Part shown: positions 42,583 to 53,453 of the stretch, piece by piece
Position numbering within the stretch: position 1 is the stretch's first letter
Layout: the number at the start of each line of letters is the position of its first letter
From: CAYRUD01 sp964427425
GTDB lineage: Bacteria; Chlamydiota; Chlamydiia; Chlamydiales; FEN-1388
Assembly: GCA_964427425.1 (NCBI GenBank)
Contig: CAYRUD010000013.1
Coordinates: 62,001 to 126,000, forward strand
DNA length: 64,000 nucleotides
Direction of reading: 5' to 3'
Made by a program: the position numbers and the translations under genes
The notes under the pieces: model-generated
Seen by the model: the letters and a program-made list of their open reading frames with translations, nothing else
The model's database searches: none
What the model was told of the DNA's origin: nothing

Positions 42583-43761
42583 ATGATTCAAAGAGACATC
42601 ATACATTTTTTTAGGAATGAGATGAGCTCAGAATCATCGAAGAGAAAGATCTTCGTCGGTTTTGATGGATTTGTAGACTCAATCATCCATCCTGTCGATC
42701 AACGTAAAAGCGCATCCGAATGGACAAGAATTCAGACGATCCCTGAACTTGCCAACAGGATCTCAGCATCAAGTGGAAAGAGTACAAATATTGAATGCGT
42801 AGAGACTTGTTCTCTTTTAGGTGGGAATGCCCCTCTCCTTGCGCAAACCTTAGCAACAGTTGGAGAAAATGATGTAGATATTTCCCTAGCAGGGACGTTC
42901 TCTCTTTCAAAAGAAAACACGCAAGTTGATTCTATATTCGCTTCTCTTCTCACAAGGGAAAATATCAAGTACACATCTCTTGGTCCATCTGGAAAAACAA
43001 ATGCCTTTGAGTTCAATGATGGAAAAATTCTGTTCGGCACCATGCGCGGCGTCGACCAAATTTCTTTAGAAGATCTTTTCCAAATAATCCCTGAGTCACT
43101 CTTTCTCCAGCATTTGCCTTCGTATAGCGCCATAGCTACAGTAAATTGGACAATGATGCCCCTTGTTCACCAATTCTGGAAGTGGCTCGGACAAAAGAGC
43201 TCTATCACACTCAATCGCGAACAGCGTCCTTATCTCTTCATCGATTTCGCAGATCCCAAGAAACGGCCATTTGAAGATCTTCTCGAGGCTTTAGAACATC
43301 TTAGAAATTGCGCTCAAAAAGGATTTAAAATTATTTTAAGCTTAAACCTTTCCGAAGCGCTCCAGGTAATGAGAGCACTTGGTCTCCCGGAGGTTGATAA
43401 CGTTTCATTATCCAACGCAATCGAATCAATAAAAGAGAAAGAAGATCTCTTTGATATTATCGTTGGACATTCTCACAAAGAAGTCTCAGCAATTTCTCAT
43501 GTTGAATCAAAACAGCTCACAGCATCCTTTCCCGTCCCTTATATTGAGAATCCTACCGCTACGACAGGAGCTGGAGACGCATTCAACGCAGGCTTTCTAT
43601 ATGCAATATCTGGAGGACTTTCGATCCAGTCAGCCCTTCTATGGGCCCTAGCTACAAGCGGCATATGGGTCCGAACTCGCACGCCTGCGACTAGAAAACA
43701 AGCACTCGCTTTTATGGCTTCATATCAAACAAATAAGAGACAACCTGAGTTCTTCGCGTAA
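42583..43761 (+). CDS. PfkB-family carbohydrate kinase
   Basis: The 392-residue protein belongs to the ribokinase/PfkB family, which phosphorylates sugars or nucleosides with ATP. The C-terminal signature is plain: NPTATTGAGDAFNAGFLYA, with the catalytic-base Asp in GAGDAF and the anion hole. The N-terminal half has the IFVGFDGFVD strand and a glycine-rich LLGGNAPLLAQTLATVG block. It is longer than ribokinase (about 310), with extra sequence in the middle (about residues 190-230). It lies 26 nt after the CBM-like gene, so both are probably co-transcribed, and a 10-bp hairpin follows its stop. Substrate is unknown; a glycogen- or host-sugar-related one is a guess from context. Confidence 0.88.
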   Translation: MIQRDIIHFFRNEMSSESSKRKIFVGFDGFVDSIIHPVDQRKSASEWTRIQTIPELANRISASSGKSTNIECVETCSLLGGNAPLLAQTLATVGENDVDISLAGTFSLSKENTQVDSIFASLLTRENIKYTSLGPSGKTNAFEFNDGKILFGTMRGVDQISLEDLFQIIPESLFLQHLPSYSAIATVNWTMMPLVHQFWKWLGQKSSITLNREQRPYLFIDFADPKKRPFEDLLEALEHLRNCAQKGFKIILSLNLSEALQVMRALGLPEVDNVSLSNAIESIKEKEDLFDIIVGHSHKEVSAISHVESKQLTASFPVPYIENPTATTGAGDAFNAGFLYAISGGLSIQSALLWALATSGIWVRTRTPATRKQALAFMASYQTNKRQPEFFA

Positions 43762-43762
43762 T

Positions 43763-43785
43763 ACGCTCATTCTTTGAATGAGCGT
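43763..43785 (+). terminator. Hairpin after the PfkB-type kinase gene
   Basis: A perfect 10-bp stem (ACGCTCATTC/GAATGAGCGT) with a 3-nt loop begins one nucleotide after the stop codon. The downstream T-run is poor. Confidence 0.6.
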
Positions 43786-43928
43786 TCCCGATTGACAAAG
43801 AAATTATTTGTTTCCTTAAGTCGGTTATATGATAGATACATTTTTGAGAGAGTAATCAAATTCGATCTAAGAGCCAGCTGATTCACTCATAGTTGTGAGC
43901 CCTTCTTATACACAAGGAATTAAAGGCC

Positions 43929-46900
43929 ATGGGGACATTCGACTTTACCTTTAGAAGTGCAGATAAAACATACGCTATTCAAGTAAGCTGCGCATCAAAT
44001 AAAACACCTTTAAAAAGAGATGAACTCAACGACAAGGTAAAGAAAGCCGCAAGCCAAATCTGTGGTTCTTGCACTCCGACAGAGACTATAAAACTAAGAA
44101 TTAATAAAGACGGAACAATCTCTCATCATATTAATACGAAATGGAAAAAGATTGACGTTAGTACAGAAACGAAATCTGATGGGCAACTCTTAGAAACTCT
44201 TCCTTCCTTCCCAAAATTTGAAGATATCCAGAAATGCCAATCACCGCTTGCAGTGTTTTTACAAAACATTGCAAACAAAATCAAATCGATCATTCCATAT
44301 TTCAAGAAGTTGAAAGAGGAAGAACAGAGACTCTCCCTCGGGATTTTAAAAGAAATTGTCGGCGAAATTCCAGCCCATAATACGTTATCAATGCGAAACG
44401 TCATACAATACTGGATCAGATTTCTAGAAAAGAGCTCCTTGCCAACTATCGAAAATCAAATAATCAGGGAAGAATTAACAAACTGTTCTCGCCGTTGCGC
44501 CATGATCGAGACAATTCAGCAGAAGAAAGATCTTCACGAGACAGCTTCCATTATCCGCTCAACGACCAAAGCATTCGCAACTGAAATCGCTGCGCTTAAC
44601 GAAGGCTCGAAAATGCTCTTGCCATGTGGATACTGGAAGGAATCAGCAAAAAAAGAGTATATCTTCCAAGATATCCTTCTTGAAGTCACGAAAACCTCAG
44701 ACGATAATTACACAATTTCTTCTTACTCAACGGACTCAGACGTCCCATCTTTTTCTATTAAAGATCTATCTATTGAGAACATACAGAATCATCTTCCCCT
44801 TATTCTCGCCCGTACACATCGCTCAAGCATTGAGCCATCTCACCTCAAGCTTGATAAGATTCTTAACCTTGGCGCCATAGCTTCTGCGTTCATTAAAAAG
44901 AAACCAAATCAAGTTCCTGCATCTACATTGATACCAACAGATGTAGCTGCTTTAAAAGAGTTATACTCTTTCGGATCTAAAATAGAAATTTCTAGCGTCA
45001 ATCAGACTCAATCTCCATATGCGCAGCCAGGACAAGTAGCTCAGTTATTTTTAAAAGAGAAAGGCATTATATCTGACATTACTCTCAAAAAATTCCAAAA
45101 TGAGTTCGAACTTCTTCTTGAATCAACTCGTGGCGACGAATGGAAAAGCTCTCAAGAAATGAGAGAAACTGTCACAGTCACCGCCAGAAAACTTTTAAAG
45201 GACTACGAGAACCTCGCAAGTCAATCGACTTCAAATGAGAGTAATAAGACGTACAAGATAGCAACAAAAACCCTTGATACGTATCGATTAAAGCTCTTGG
45301 AAATCCTGGAATCCACATCTCATGGGCCACGCAAAATCTCCGTTAAGAAGAAGGATGTCAACCGTACTTTCCGTGATAAAGTAGGGATTCGAAGCGCTCC
45401 TATTAGGCCTGGTTTAGAATCAAACGCTACCTCTGCAATCTCCCTTGATAAGAAACAATTGCCAATTGGCGCCCTCTCATCTCTTTACAATCATGAAAAG
45501 ACATTTACATTTGAACACGCAAAAGACGCTACCCTCATAATCTCTTCTCTCATTGAAAATGGTAAATATGAAGAGGCCCGTCAATGCGTAACTGACATTC
45601 TCTTAACAGCGCCTCTTCAAACTCAGCAGTCAAAAGAGCTTGTTGCGCAACTAAAAGCATTGCAGTCTGAAGCTGTAAAAGCCGCGCTCCTTGTTGAGGA
45701 CCCATCATCTCAGCCTATTTCATTCCAATTAGCCATTTTTTCACTAGAAACGCTCTTACAAATGGCAATGGGGACCGAACATCAACTTCACAACAACAAA
45801 TTAATGTTTGAGCAGCTTAAAAATCATAAGCTCTTTTACTGCTCATCATTAGTCGAAAGCAACAGATACAAAGAGCTTGAGAATTTCTACAATCAGCAGA
45901 GTGATCTCCAGTCTAGCCTTAACGAACAAAAGCGCCTCTCAAACGATGAGATGGATTACTTAATAGCAAGCCAGCTTATTTATTCTGGATTCAAAGTACT
46001 TAAAGGGCGAGGCCAGAAGGATTCAATCAATCTGCAAGAGCTCATATCAACACTTCAAACAGATCCTTCTATCCCAATCACAATACAAAATGCTCATGAC
46101 AAATTAACAGACAATAAAAACCCTATACTATTAAAAGTCGGAAATAAGAAAACCGAGATCTTTCTTATCTCATCTTTTGACTCTAGTCAAAAATCAGGAT
46201 CACATTATCTACATACAGCCCCTGCTTCATCTTCTGTTTCACGGGCTGCAATCGCTACAGCCTTTTCTCCGTTTGCTAATAAAGAAGACGAAAAAAATTT
46301 CTTCGATATTGAAGAGGGTTTTAAAAGCCAGGGCGATAATAGCACGTCTGAAACACAATTCCCGGAAGACGCAAGAAAACAAGCTATTGATTCTCTCATA
46401 TTAAAAGATGCTCTTTACGCTATTGGCAGCTCTGATTGGAGACAAACAACTGGTGATCAGACTTTAATTGAAGAAAATGACGCTATCCAAAGAATACGTC
46501 AATTAGGAGATCCAGTAACAAGTAGTCTTAACAAGAAAGAGCGAGAAGCCATAACGAGACTTGCTGTCAATTTAGATGCGCCAGGCGGTAAAGAATTCCT
46601 TAAGGAGCAGCTATTCTCAATTGTAAACAGCGATATGGCTTACATAATTACAAAGCCTGAGATCTCGCCCTTGATCAACAGCATTATTCTCGATCCTAGG
46701 CTATTTCTCGCGGACAGTAAAACATGTGAGAAATTACTATCCCTCTTGGACCGTCGTATTGCTGTTCTTCAGAAAGAGATCGAAGGCTTAAAAAATGGGC
46801 AAAACGACAAAACAACTCAGGAACTCATTGATAACAAGAATCAAGAAGTAGTAGGGCACACACTTTTAAAAACTCGGATCATGTTAATGAGAAGTGAGGC

Positions 46901-49900
46901 TCCTCCTCCTCCTATTGAATCTTTCTCTCAACTTCTCTCTACAATTGAGACCTTCAAGACCTTACCTTCCACGCTTAAAATGTATAGGTATGCTGAAACG
47001 CTGTCTTTAATCAGGCAAGCTTTCCCTTTCGGCAGTCTCAGCGAAAGTTTAAAGGATAATAAAAACATGCCCCTCTTCCAGCAAGCGATCGGCCGCTGGA
47101 TAGAGCTCGCCAACAGCCCTTATAAAGAGACAGTCCCAGCTCAGTTTTTAGCTCAGATTCACTCCTTCATGCTAGAAACTCAATCTGTGCTAGATTCACC
47201 TAACACGCTAATCCCTTCCGCCCTCAAAGAAGCTAAGTATACCAACTATCCAACTGATGGATGGGTATACAAATCCGAGCAAAACCTCTTTATATCGGGA
47301 AATTATCAAATCAATTTGACGAATGGCGTAGTGATTATTGATGGAGAATGTTCCGTCAAATTACCGTCACATATTAAAAACAGCCCTGAAGTGCAATCAC
47401 TCGCTTCAATTATCGATCTAAACCAACTCTTTACCGTTAAAAAATCATTCGACAGAGATTCTAAGGAAAATATTACTGTATACTCGCCTCAAGATAATGA
47501 GCATCTACGCATCGTTGTAAAGGAAGAGCAAATCGTTATACAAAAGCAATTTAATGGCAAATGGCACGAGAAAACTAGTATAGGCATCGCAATACCTATA
47601 GCGCTTGAGAGACTTTCTGAGCTCAGATCTATATGGATTCCAATTGATACGAATCATCCATTAGAGGTTATTTTTTCCGATAAACGTGCGCCATTTAATC
47701 AAAAAGAAACCGTATCCTTAAGTAAGGATAAAGCAATCCGCAGCGTTAAGGATATTGATGGTAATAGTTATGTAAGCATTAAGCCTTCATCTGAATTAGA
47801 TCTATTCTTAAAAAAGTTTGACTCACGATATACGGCTTACGAAGCAAAAGACGGGTCTTTGAAGGTTGTTTTTCCATATACATATCTGGAAAAAAATCAA
47901 AGACATCCTCTTGAAGTTTACATCGACGCTCATGGCACAGTTAGTTTATCCCAAGAAGGAAAGAGAGTAGAATGCCTCGGAAATATGCGCTCTCATCTTA
48001 CGCACAGCATGAATGCCAATACTCTAGAGAAGTTAAAAGTACAACTTGCCGCGCTTCCCTTCGCAATACAGGATTTTCAAGTCATCGCGACCGAACCTGA
48101 AAAGAAAATACTTCTTCCACTTACAAAGCTTTGCCGGCAGTATGAAGGAACAAATGATCCAGAAAAGTCTCGACTGTATGATTTATTAAAACCAGCTCTT
48201 GAAGATGAAACAGACTCAATACTGCTAGAGTGCGTAATACAAGATGATGGCAGCCTTCGTTTTAGTAAACTTGGAAACGCCTACTTGACGTATCTTGCAC
48301 TCACCCAAAGAAAATATAGTGATGCTGAGTACTTAGCAGAGCAATTTCTTCTCACTCCGCTTATACCTTCTGACTCAGCTATAGGGCAAATATATAAGGC
48401 AATTCTTTCCTGGGAGGATTACTCGGGAGAAGCATTTAAGCTAAGAAGCCGTATCCGCCTCAGTCAAGCGCTACAGCAAGGAGAAAGGCATGACATTCTC
48501 CTTAAAAACATCATCATCGATAGCGTCCAATGCTGCCTTAAACAAAAGAAAAAGCCCATTGAAACTGAAGCTATCCAGTTACTCCAAAGTCTTCCTAAGA
48601 ACATCCTCTTTGAATTAGAACCATATCTTCATGATCAGATTTCACTCTTAACTGAAATCCGAAAAGCTAGCCTTGAGTTAATGAGCTCAAACCTCTCTGA
48701 CTTTCTTCAAGAAATTACTCATACTGATAAAGCCGCCATTATTCTCTCTGGGATTGATGATGAGGCAAAGAAACAATTAGGACTCCTTCTACAGTTAGCA
48801 AAATCGGATAGTACTTCGAGCGCGCAAGACCTTATACTCAATCTCTCCACTTCCCCTGATGAGACAATTATCCGTGAGTCTAAACGTTTCTTTGATCTAT
48901 GTAAAAAAGATAGTAAAGACCCATCGAGAGAACCCCTTCTTAAGGCTCTCACCTTATCCCAAGCTCGAACTCAAGAAGCAACAGCCATAAAAAGCCTACT
49001 CTTAGTCGCATTGGAAGAGGAGCCATCAGAAGAGCATTCATCACTTAAATTCCCTGAACTTAAGCGACTCGGAATAAAAGATATTTATGGTCTAAGCCAA
49101 GACATCTCATCGTACAATCCTTCAAACGATATTGTCAGCTTCATTGAAAAAATCAGCGAGAAAGCCAATAAGCGACGTGAAAGACGAGAAAAGGAATTAA
49201 AACAAAAAACTCAAGAATCGATAGAGAGCTCTGACCCAAAGCTTGATGAGAAGAAATGGGTAGAAGAATTTAATTCTTTGCTAAGTAAAGCCTCAACTCC
49301 ATTACAACAAGGCAGCCAGCAAAGCTATTCTACTACTGAATCTTCGCAGCTTTTCCAACATACTTTTTCAGCCTCTAACGATTTATTCGAGATTCAGAGC
49401 AAGACAACTCAACCTCCTTCAGTTCTTCCTGAAAAATTTTCTTCTGATTTGGGAGATCAGCTACAAGATGACCTAGGAAAATTCATTTCGAGTGAATTGA
49501 CTCAAGAAATACGCTTGAAAGACGGTATATCCTTAGATAATCTCATAGAACTTGAGAAAACTGCCACAGAAGTCCAAAAAAACATTGAAACAACTTTAAA
49601 GACAACCAGAGAACTAGTAACCGCAGCTATTTACAAAGGGATAGATCAAGACACATCTCTCACTTCAATCGAAACTCGCAATCAAAAAATTGTCGATCGC
49701 TTAATTGGAGCTTACATTAGAGGGAGTGAGCAATTCCAACTAGCAGCTGAAGAACTGGGATGGAAAGGAAGTAATGAAGAGCTCGAACGGCTGGAAGGAA
49801 TGATAGAGGCATTCATTGAAGACAGCATTAAGAAAGCCCATATCAACGACATTATTCGCTCAATTCACACATGCTCTAAAGAGATTCAAAAGAATAATTC

Positions 49901-52900
49901 CGTCTCTGCAGATGAAAGTAAAAAGCTGTACACACTCCTTCAAGCTGAGAGGGCGTATACTTTTGACCCAAAAAACAATTTCACAAGATACCTTCTTGGC
50001 CTTGAGTATATGAACGGATTTATTATCCGAAAACAAAACATCGATCTTGTCAAAGAAGTTCTAGAAAACCAAAATGGAACATTCCAATTACCTCCTGGCT
50101 CAGGAAAGACACTTGTAGTTACAAGACTCCTAGCTGCCGCGAAAGTAGATTATACACATATCCCCACGCTCATTGTTCCTGAATTTCTCTATGAGGGTAA
50201 TTTAAAAGACCTTGATGAAGGGCTCCGTCAATTATTCGGACAACATGTCTTCGCCTTTGACATACCTATGGACACTTCATTATCTTCCGAGCGCATCGAT
50301 TTTTGGATAAACAGAATCGAGAGTACAATTAAAAGCGGAGGCGTCATGGTTACAACAAGACGCTCTCTTGAGACTCTACGCAACCTCTTCGATGACTTAG
50401 AGCTGAAAATAGGGGCATCTGAATTCCAAGATCCTGAAACCCAAAAGAAGATAGAGCAGTATAAGAAACTTGGATCTTTGCTCGTCCTCCTTAAAGAGAA
50501 AATGGCATGTCATATCGACGAAGTCGATTCCATCCTCGATATCCATCAAGAAGTAAATCGCTCTGTTGGAGAGAGATCCCCGATCTCTCAAGAGAAAAGA
50601 GACGCATGTCAAGACATCTTTGTACAGATCAATGAACTGGCTTTAAAAGGAGACTCTTTTGCCGTTAAACTGTTGAGCAATACTCATGTTGATACCACAG
50701 CAGAATCTCGTCAGGAATTCATTAAACGTCTAGCTCAAAAATTCCTTGAGAAAAACAACATCCAAGTATCCAAGGAAAACATTGCTTATTTCTCGACAGG
50801 AATGATTGAAGGGACAACTGACAAATGGCCTCAATTCATGGAGATTTTGCGGTCTTCCAAAAATGAAGACGATCAGAAAAAATTCAGGCAATATGCCTCA
50901 GCGAAAGCAATAATCAGTGAGGTATTACAAAATTCTGTGCTGCCTAAAGCCCAAAACGTAAAAGATGGTTATGGCAGACATAAAGATGGATGGAAAGTTG
51001 GTCCTTACCTGAATCCTGGAGAGCCTTTAGAAGGGTCAGAGTTCAGCACTGATTTGGAATTGCTTGCCTTTACGTATCTAGACTATTTGCAGTCAGGAGT
51101 ATCGGACACTCAAGCTCATGAGCTTTTTGAAATCCTGGGCTCTCCAATCCAAACGGATACAGGAGATACTATCAACGCATCTTCCGCACAAGAGCTGAAA
51201 AAGCAAATTAATGAAAAACCTGCGCTTAAACTCTGGCTTATAAAACATCATGTCGCTCCTAAACTCTCGTATGTTAAGCAGCAAGTAAAAGCTAACGCCT
51301 TTGACCTTGTCGCCATGGCCCATTCAACATCAGGGATGACAGGAACCCCATATAATTATGCGACGTATCATCCAGGAATTGACACTTCAAAAGCCGTGAA
51401 AAAAGGCGCTGATGGGCAAACACTCTATGCAATCGCAAAGCATAGTGCAGAAATAAAGGTAGTAACTATCGACAATGAGTCCGATCTTCTAACTCACGCC
51501 ATTAAAAGTGAGAAAGACGGTATTATTGATGCTGGAGTCTATTGCAGAGACACTAACTCTCTCGATCTATCAGAAAAAGCATGTCATGCACTAAAAGACA
51601 CCTCATTTAAGTATGTAATCTTTGTTGATGAAAACGGAGCTAAAAAAACACGAACGGTCGAAGATGGGAAAGTAATAGACTATAACCCCAAAGAGCACAC
51701 ACACGAGAACTCATTCACAATTTATCAGCGCTTCATTGGGGTTGATATTAAGCAAAAATCCAATGCTAAATTCAGTGTATCTGTTGGAAACGCTCTCTTC
51801 ATTAAGGACTTTATACAAGCCGTAATGAGATTGAGGGAACTCTCTTTGAATCAATCATTCGATATCGTACTCACGAATGATGTAGCAGCTGTTATTCGAT
51901 CAATTACAGAAAAAGGAGAAGCAGAAGATCTTACAATTGAGGACATCATAGCCTACTGCGTTCAGAACCAACAGGAAAGTGTCAAGAAAGACACCCTCGA
52001 AGCCCACAAAATGATTCTCAAGCATATTCCTAAACAATCTCTCTTTGAAGCACGAATAAAGTGGGCAGCAGAACGCGTAGCAAATGATAATCGTGCGATC
52101 TTTGACACACTCCAAAACCTTCACTCAAATCGATCTTCGAGTTACCACACAATGATATTGGAAGGGAAAGCAGAGGGAGTTGAAGCTGATGGAGTGGAAT
52201 ACGAGCAGCTAGCTCAAATACGCACGAAGACAGCATCTACTACGTCACTTTCGTCTCTCACGGAATCCTCTATCAACACATTAAACAAGGTCGCAACAGA
52301 ACTTAAATCAACTTCTCTTAAAGAGCACTTCGAGACACATAAAGCAAAAGCGTCCCGAGAGCTTGAGCAGAGACAAAGTTCTTACTTGGAAGAAAGCGAT
52401 AAGTGGGCGAGACTCCTTCCAGAGAATGATATTTCGACAAATATGACTTTAGGAAGCTGTACCATAAGCACACAACAATCACAACAGCAGTCGACGCAAA
52501 CAACCCAGACCGTTACCCAACAAGTAGTAACTCAAATCAAGAAGCCATCCACTAAACTGCCTGCTAATCCTGAAAAGTATATTCCACTCTTTGATCTATC
52601 CAAAGCCAAAGACTCTCAGAGCGCTCATCAAGCACTCCTAAAAGGGCTTGATGATCCTGATAAATTCCTCGCCGAAAAACTTTCTAAAGATGGTGAAGGC
52701 GTTATCAAGGATTATCGATTTGGCTTACGCATAATGCACATCAAAGACAATGATTTCATACATTGCTCGAGAAATCTGTATAGAGGCTTCTTATCAGCAG
52801 CATATCAACCAGACTTAAATACCAAAAAACCGCTCGATTACGTCCTCATAAGAAAAATTGGCGATAAATACCACCTCTACTTGCTCGATAGAACAGACAC

Positions 52901-53438
52901 TCAGACATTTCTCCATCTATACGATCAGTGTAAAGACAGCGTAGACAATGACTCATTAACATTGGTATCTCTTCATCAAGTTCCACCTCAAGAAGTAAGA
53001 GGAAAGATTCCTTCGGAAGATGATCCTCAATTCTGGAAGCTTATTGCGTTTGCCAAATTACTCGACGGACAAGCCTCCTTTTCTTCCGCAAGTGATCAAA
53101 TTGGTCTTTTAGAAGTACTAAGAAACTGGGTCGATTTAGAATTTACAGACTACATGTTTCCTAAACAGCTGCAATTACTTACTAAAACTCTACTCCTAGC
53201 TGCAACAGAAGAAGAGATAAGAGAAATTGGCCTTAAAGCACAAAATAAGGAACTTACATCCCCCTTTACTGAGCTTGTAGGAATACTAAACACAAAATTG
53301 AAAAATCCAGACCATATGAGCCGCTGGAAAGAGGAATTTAAAATTCGAAGAGAAAACACTGAAGAACATATTCCTCCTGAAGAGTATATTCTATCGACGG
53401 TATGCGCACAACTTGGACTACAACCTCCAGCTCCATAA
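43929..53438 (+). CDS. Giant 3169-residue putative SF2-helicase-like ATPase (DUF3638-like)
   Basis: This frame fills 9.5 kb without interruption. Residues 1 to about 2000 are mostly helical and soluble-looking, with no recognised motif, signal peptide or membrane span. A motor-like region follows: PPGSGKT at 2055-2061 (Walker A, Lys2060), a DEAD-box-like Asp2197-Glu-Val-Asp2200, SGMTGT at 2468-2473 (motif III-like), and QAVMRLR at 2630-2636 (motif VI-like). The set and its spacing suggest an SF2 helicase-type ATPase. It reminds me of the very large DUF3638/DUF3645 proteins of eukaryotes and some intracellular bacteria. A Gln/Thr-rich linker (about 2840-2870) precedes a final helical domain of about 300 residues. 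It is followed by a two-tier hairpin and a SUI1-like gene. Cellular role unknown; a host-directed effector or an RNA/protein remodelling machine are both possible. Confidence 0.85.
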   Translation: MGTFDFTFRSADKTYAIQVSCASNKTPLKRDELNDKVKKAASQICGSCTPTETIKLRINKDGTISHHINTKWKKIDVSTETKSDGQLLETLPSFPKFEDIQKCQSPLAVFLQNIANKIKSIIPYFKKLKEEEQRLSLGILKEIVGEIPAHNTLSMRNVIQYWIRFLEKSSLPTIENQIIREELTNCSRRCAMIETIQQKKDLHETASIIRSTTKAFATEIAALNEGSKMLLPCGYWKESAKKEYIFQDILLEVTKTSDDNYTISSYSTDSDVPSFSIKDLSIENIQNHLPLILARTHRSSIEPSHLKLDKILNLGAIASAFIKKKPNQVPASTLIPTDVAALKELYSFGSKIEISSVNQTQSPYAQPGQVAQLFLKEKGIISDITLKKFQNEFELLLESTRGDEWKSSQEMRETVTVTARKLLKDYENLASQSTSNESNKTYKIATKTLDTYRLKLLEILESTSHGPRKISVKKKDVNRTFRDKVGIRSAPIRPGLESNATSAISLDKKQLPIGALSSLYNHEKTFTFEHAKDATLIISSLIENGKYEEARQCVTDILLTAPLQTQQSKELVAQLKALQSEAVKAALLVEDPSSQPISFQLAIFSLETLLQMAMGTEHQLHNNKLMFEQLKNHKLFYCSSLVESNRYKELENFYNQQSDLQSSLNEQKRLSNDEMDYLIASQLIYSGFKVLKGRGQKDSINLQELISTLQTDPSIPITIQNAHDKLTDNKNPILLKVGNKKTEIFLISSFDSSQKSGSHYLHTAPASSSVSRAAIATAFSPFANKEDEKNFFDIEEGFKSQGDNSTSETQFPEDARKQAIDSLILKDALYAIGSSDWRQTTGDQTLIEENDAIQRIRQLGDPVTSSLNKKEREAITRLAVNLDAPGGKEFLKEQLFSIVNSDMAYIITKPEISPLINSIILDPRLFLADSKTCEKLLSLLDRRIAVLQKEIEGLKNGQNDKTTQELIDNKNQEVVGHTLLKTRIMLMRSEAPPPPIESFSQLLSTIETFKTLPSTLKMYRYAETLSLIRQAFPFGSLSESLKDNKNMPLFQQAIGRWIELANSPYKETVPAQFLAQIHSFMLETQSVLDSPNTLIPSALKEAKYTNYPTDGWVYKSEQNLFISGNYQINLTNGVVIIDGECSVKLPSHIKNSPEVQSLASIIDLNQLFTVKKSFDRDSKENITVYSPQDNEHLRIVVKEEQIVIQKQFNGKWHEKTSIGIAIPIALERLSELRSIWIPIDTNHPLEVIFSDKRAPFNQKETVSLSKDKAIRSVKDIDGNSYVSIKPSSELDLFLKKFDSRYTAYEAKDGSLKVVFPYTYLEKNQRHPLEVYIDAHGTVSLSQEGKRVECLGNMRSHLTHSMNANTLEKLKVQLAALPFAIQDFQVIATEPEKKILLPLTKLCRQYEGTNDPEKSRLYDLLKPALEDETDSILLECVIQDDGSLRFSKLGNAYLTYLALTQRKYSDAEYLAEQFLLTPLIPSDSAIGQIYKAILSWEDYSGEAFKLRSRIRLSQALQQGERHDILLKNIIIDSVQCCLKQKKKPIETEAIQLLQSLPKNILFELEPYLHDQISLLTEIRKASLELMSSNLSDFLQEITHTDKAAIILSGIDDEAKKQLGLLLQLAKSDSTSSAQDLILNLSTSPDETIIRESKRFFDLCKKDSKDPSREPLLKALTLSQARTQEATAIKSLLLVALEEEPSEEHSSLKFPELKRLGIKDIYGLSQDISSYNPSNDIVSFIEKISEKANKRRERREKELKQKTQESIESSDPKLDEKKWVEEFNSLLSKASTPLQQGSQQSYSTTESSQLFQHTFSASNDLFEIQSKTTQPPSVLPEKFSSDLGDQLQDDLGKFISSELTQEIRLKDGISLDNLIELEKTATEVQKNIETTLKTTRELVTAAIYKGIDQDTSLTSIETRNQKIVDRLIGAYIRGSEQFQLAAEELGWKGSNEELERLEGMIEAFIEDSIKKAHINDIIRSIHTCSKEIQKNNSVSADESKKLYTLLQAERAYTFDPKNNFTRYLLGLEYMNGFIIRKQNIDLVKEVLENQNGTFQLPPGSGKTLVVTRLLAAAKVDYTHIPTLIVPEFLYEGNLKDLDEGLRQLFGQHVFAFDIPMDTSLSSERIDFWINRIESTIKSGGVMVTTRRSLETLRNLFDDLELKIGASEFQDPETQKKIEQYKKLGSLLVLLKEKMACHIDEVDSILDIHQEVNRSVGERSPISQEKRDACQDIFVQINELALKGDSFAVKLLSNTHVDTTAESRQEFIKRLAQKFLEKNNIQVSKENIAYFSTGMIEGTTDKWPQFMEILRSSKNEDDQKKFRQYASAKAIISEVLQNSVLPKAQNVKDGYGRHKDGWKVGPYLNPGEPLEGSEFSTDLELLAFTYLDYLQSGVSDTQAHELFEILGSPIQTDTGDTINASSAQELKKQINEKPALKLWLIKHHVAPKLSYVKQQVKANAFDLVAMAHSTSGMTGTPYNYATYHPGIDTSKAVKKGADGQTLYAIAKHSAEIKVVTIDNESDLLTHAIKSEKDGIIDAGVYCRDTNSLDLSEKACHALKDTSFKYVIFVDENGAKKTRTVEDGKVIDYNPKEHTHENSFTIYQRFIGVDIKQKSNAKFSVSVGNALFIKDFIQAVMRLRELSLNQSFDIVLTNDVAAVIRSITEKGEAEDLTIEDIIAYCVQNQQESVKKDTLEAHKMILKHIPKQSLFEARIKWAAERVANDNRAIFDTLQNLHSNRSSSYHTMILEGKAEGVEADGVEYEQLAQIRTKTASTTSLSSLTESSINTLNKVATELKSTSLKEHFETHKAKASRELEQRQSSYLEESDKWARLLPENDISTNMTLGSCTISTQQSQQQSTQTTQTVTQQVVTQIKKPSTKLPANPEKYIPLFDLSKAKDSQSAHQALLKGLDDPDKFLAEKLSKDGEGVIKDYRFGLRIMHIKDNDFIHCSRNLYRGFLSAAYQPDLNTKKPLDYVLIRKIGDKYHLYLLDRTDTQTFLHLYDQCKDSVDNDSLTLVSLHQVPPQEVRGKIPSEDDPQFWKLIAFAKLLDGQASFSSASDQIGLLEVLRNWVDLEFTDYMFPKQLQLLTKTLLLAATEEEIREIGLKAQNKELTSPFTELVGILNTKLKNPDHMSRWKEEFKIRRENTEEHIPPEEYILSTVCAQLGLQPPAP

Positions 53439-53453
53439 ACTCGTGCGTACTTC

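Noticed and set aside
42732..43133. 133-codon frame antisense to the sugar kinase gene
   Set aside because: It overlaps a clear PfkB gene throughout and shows no motif.
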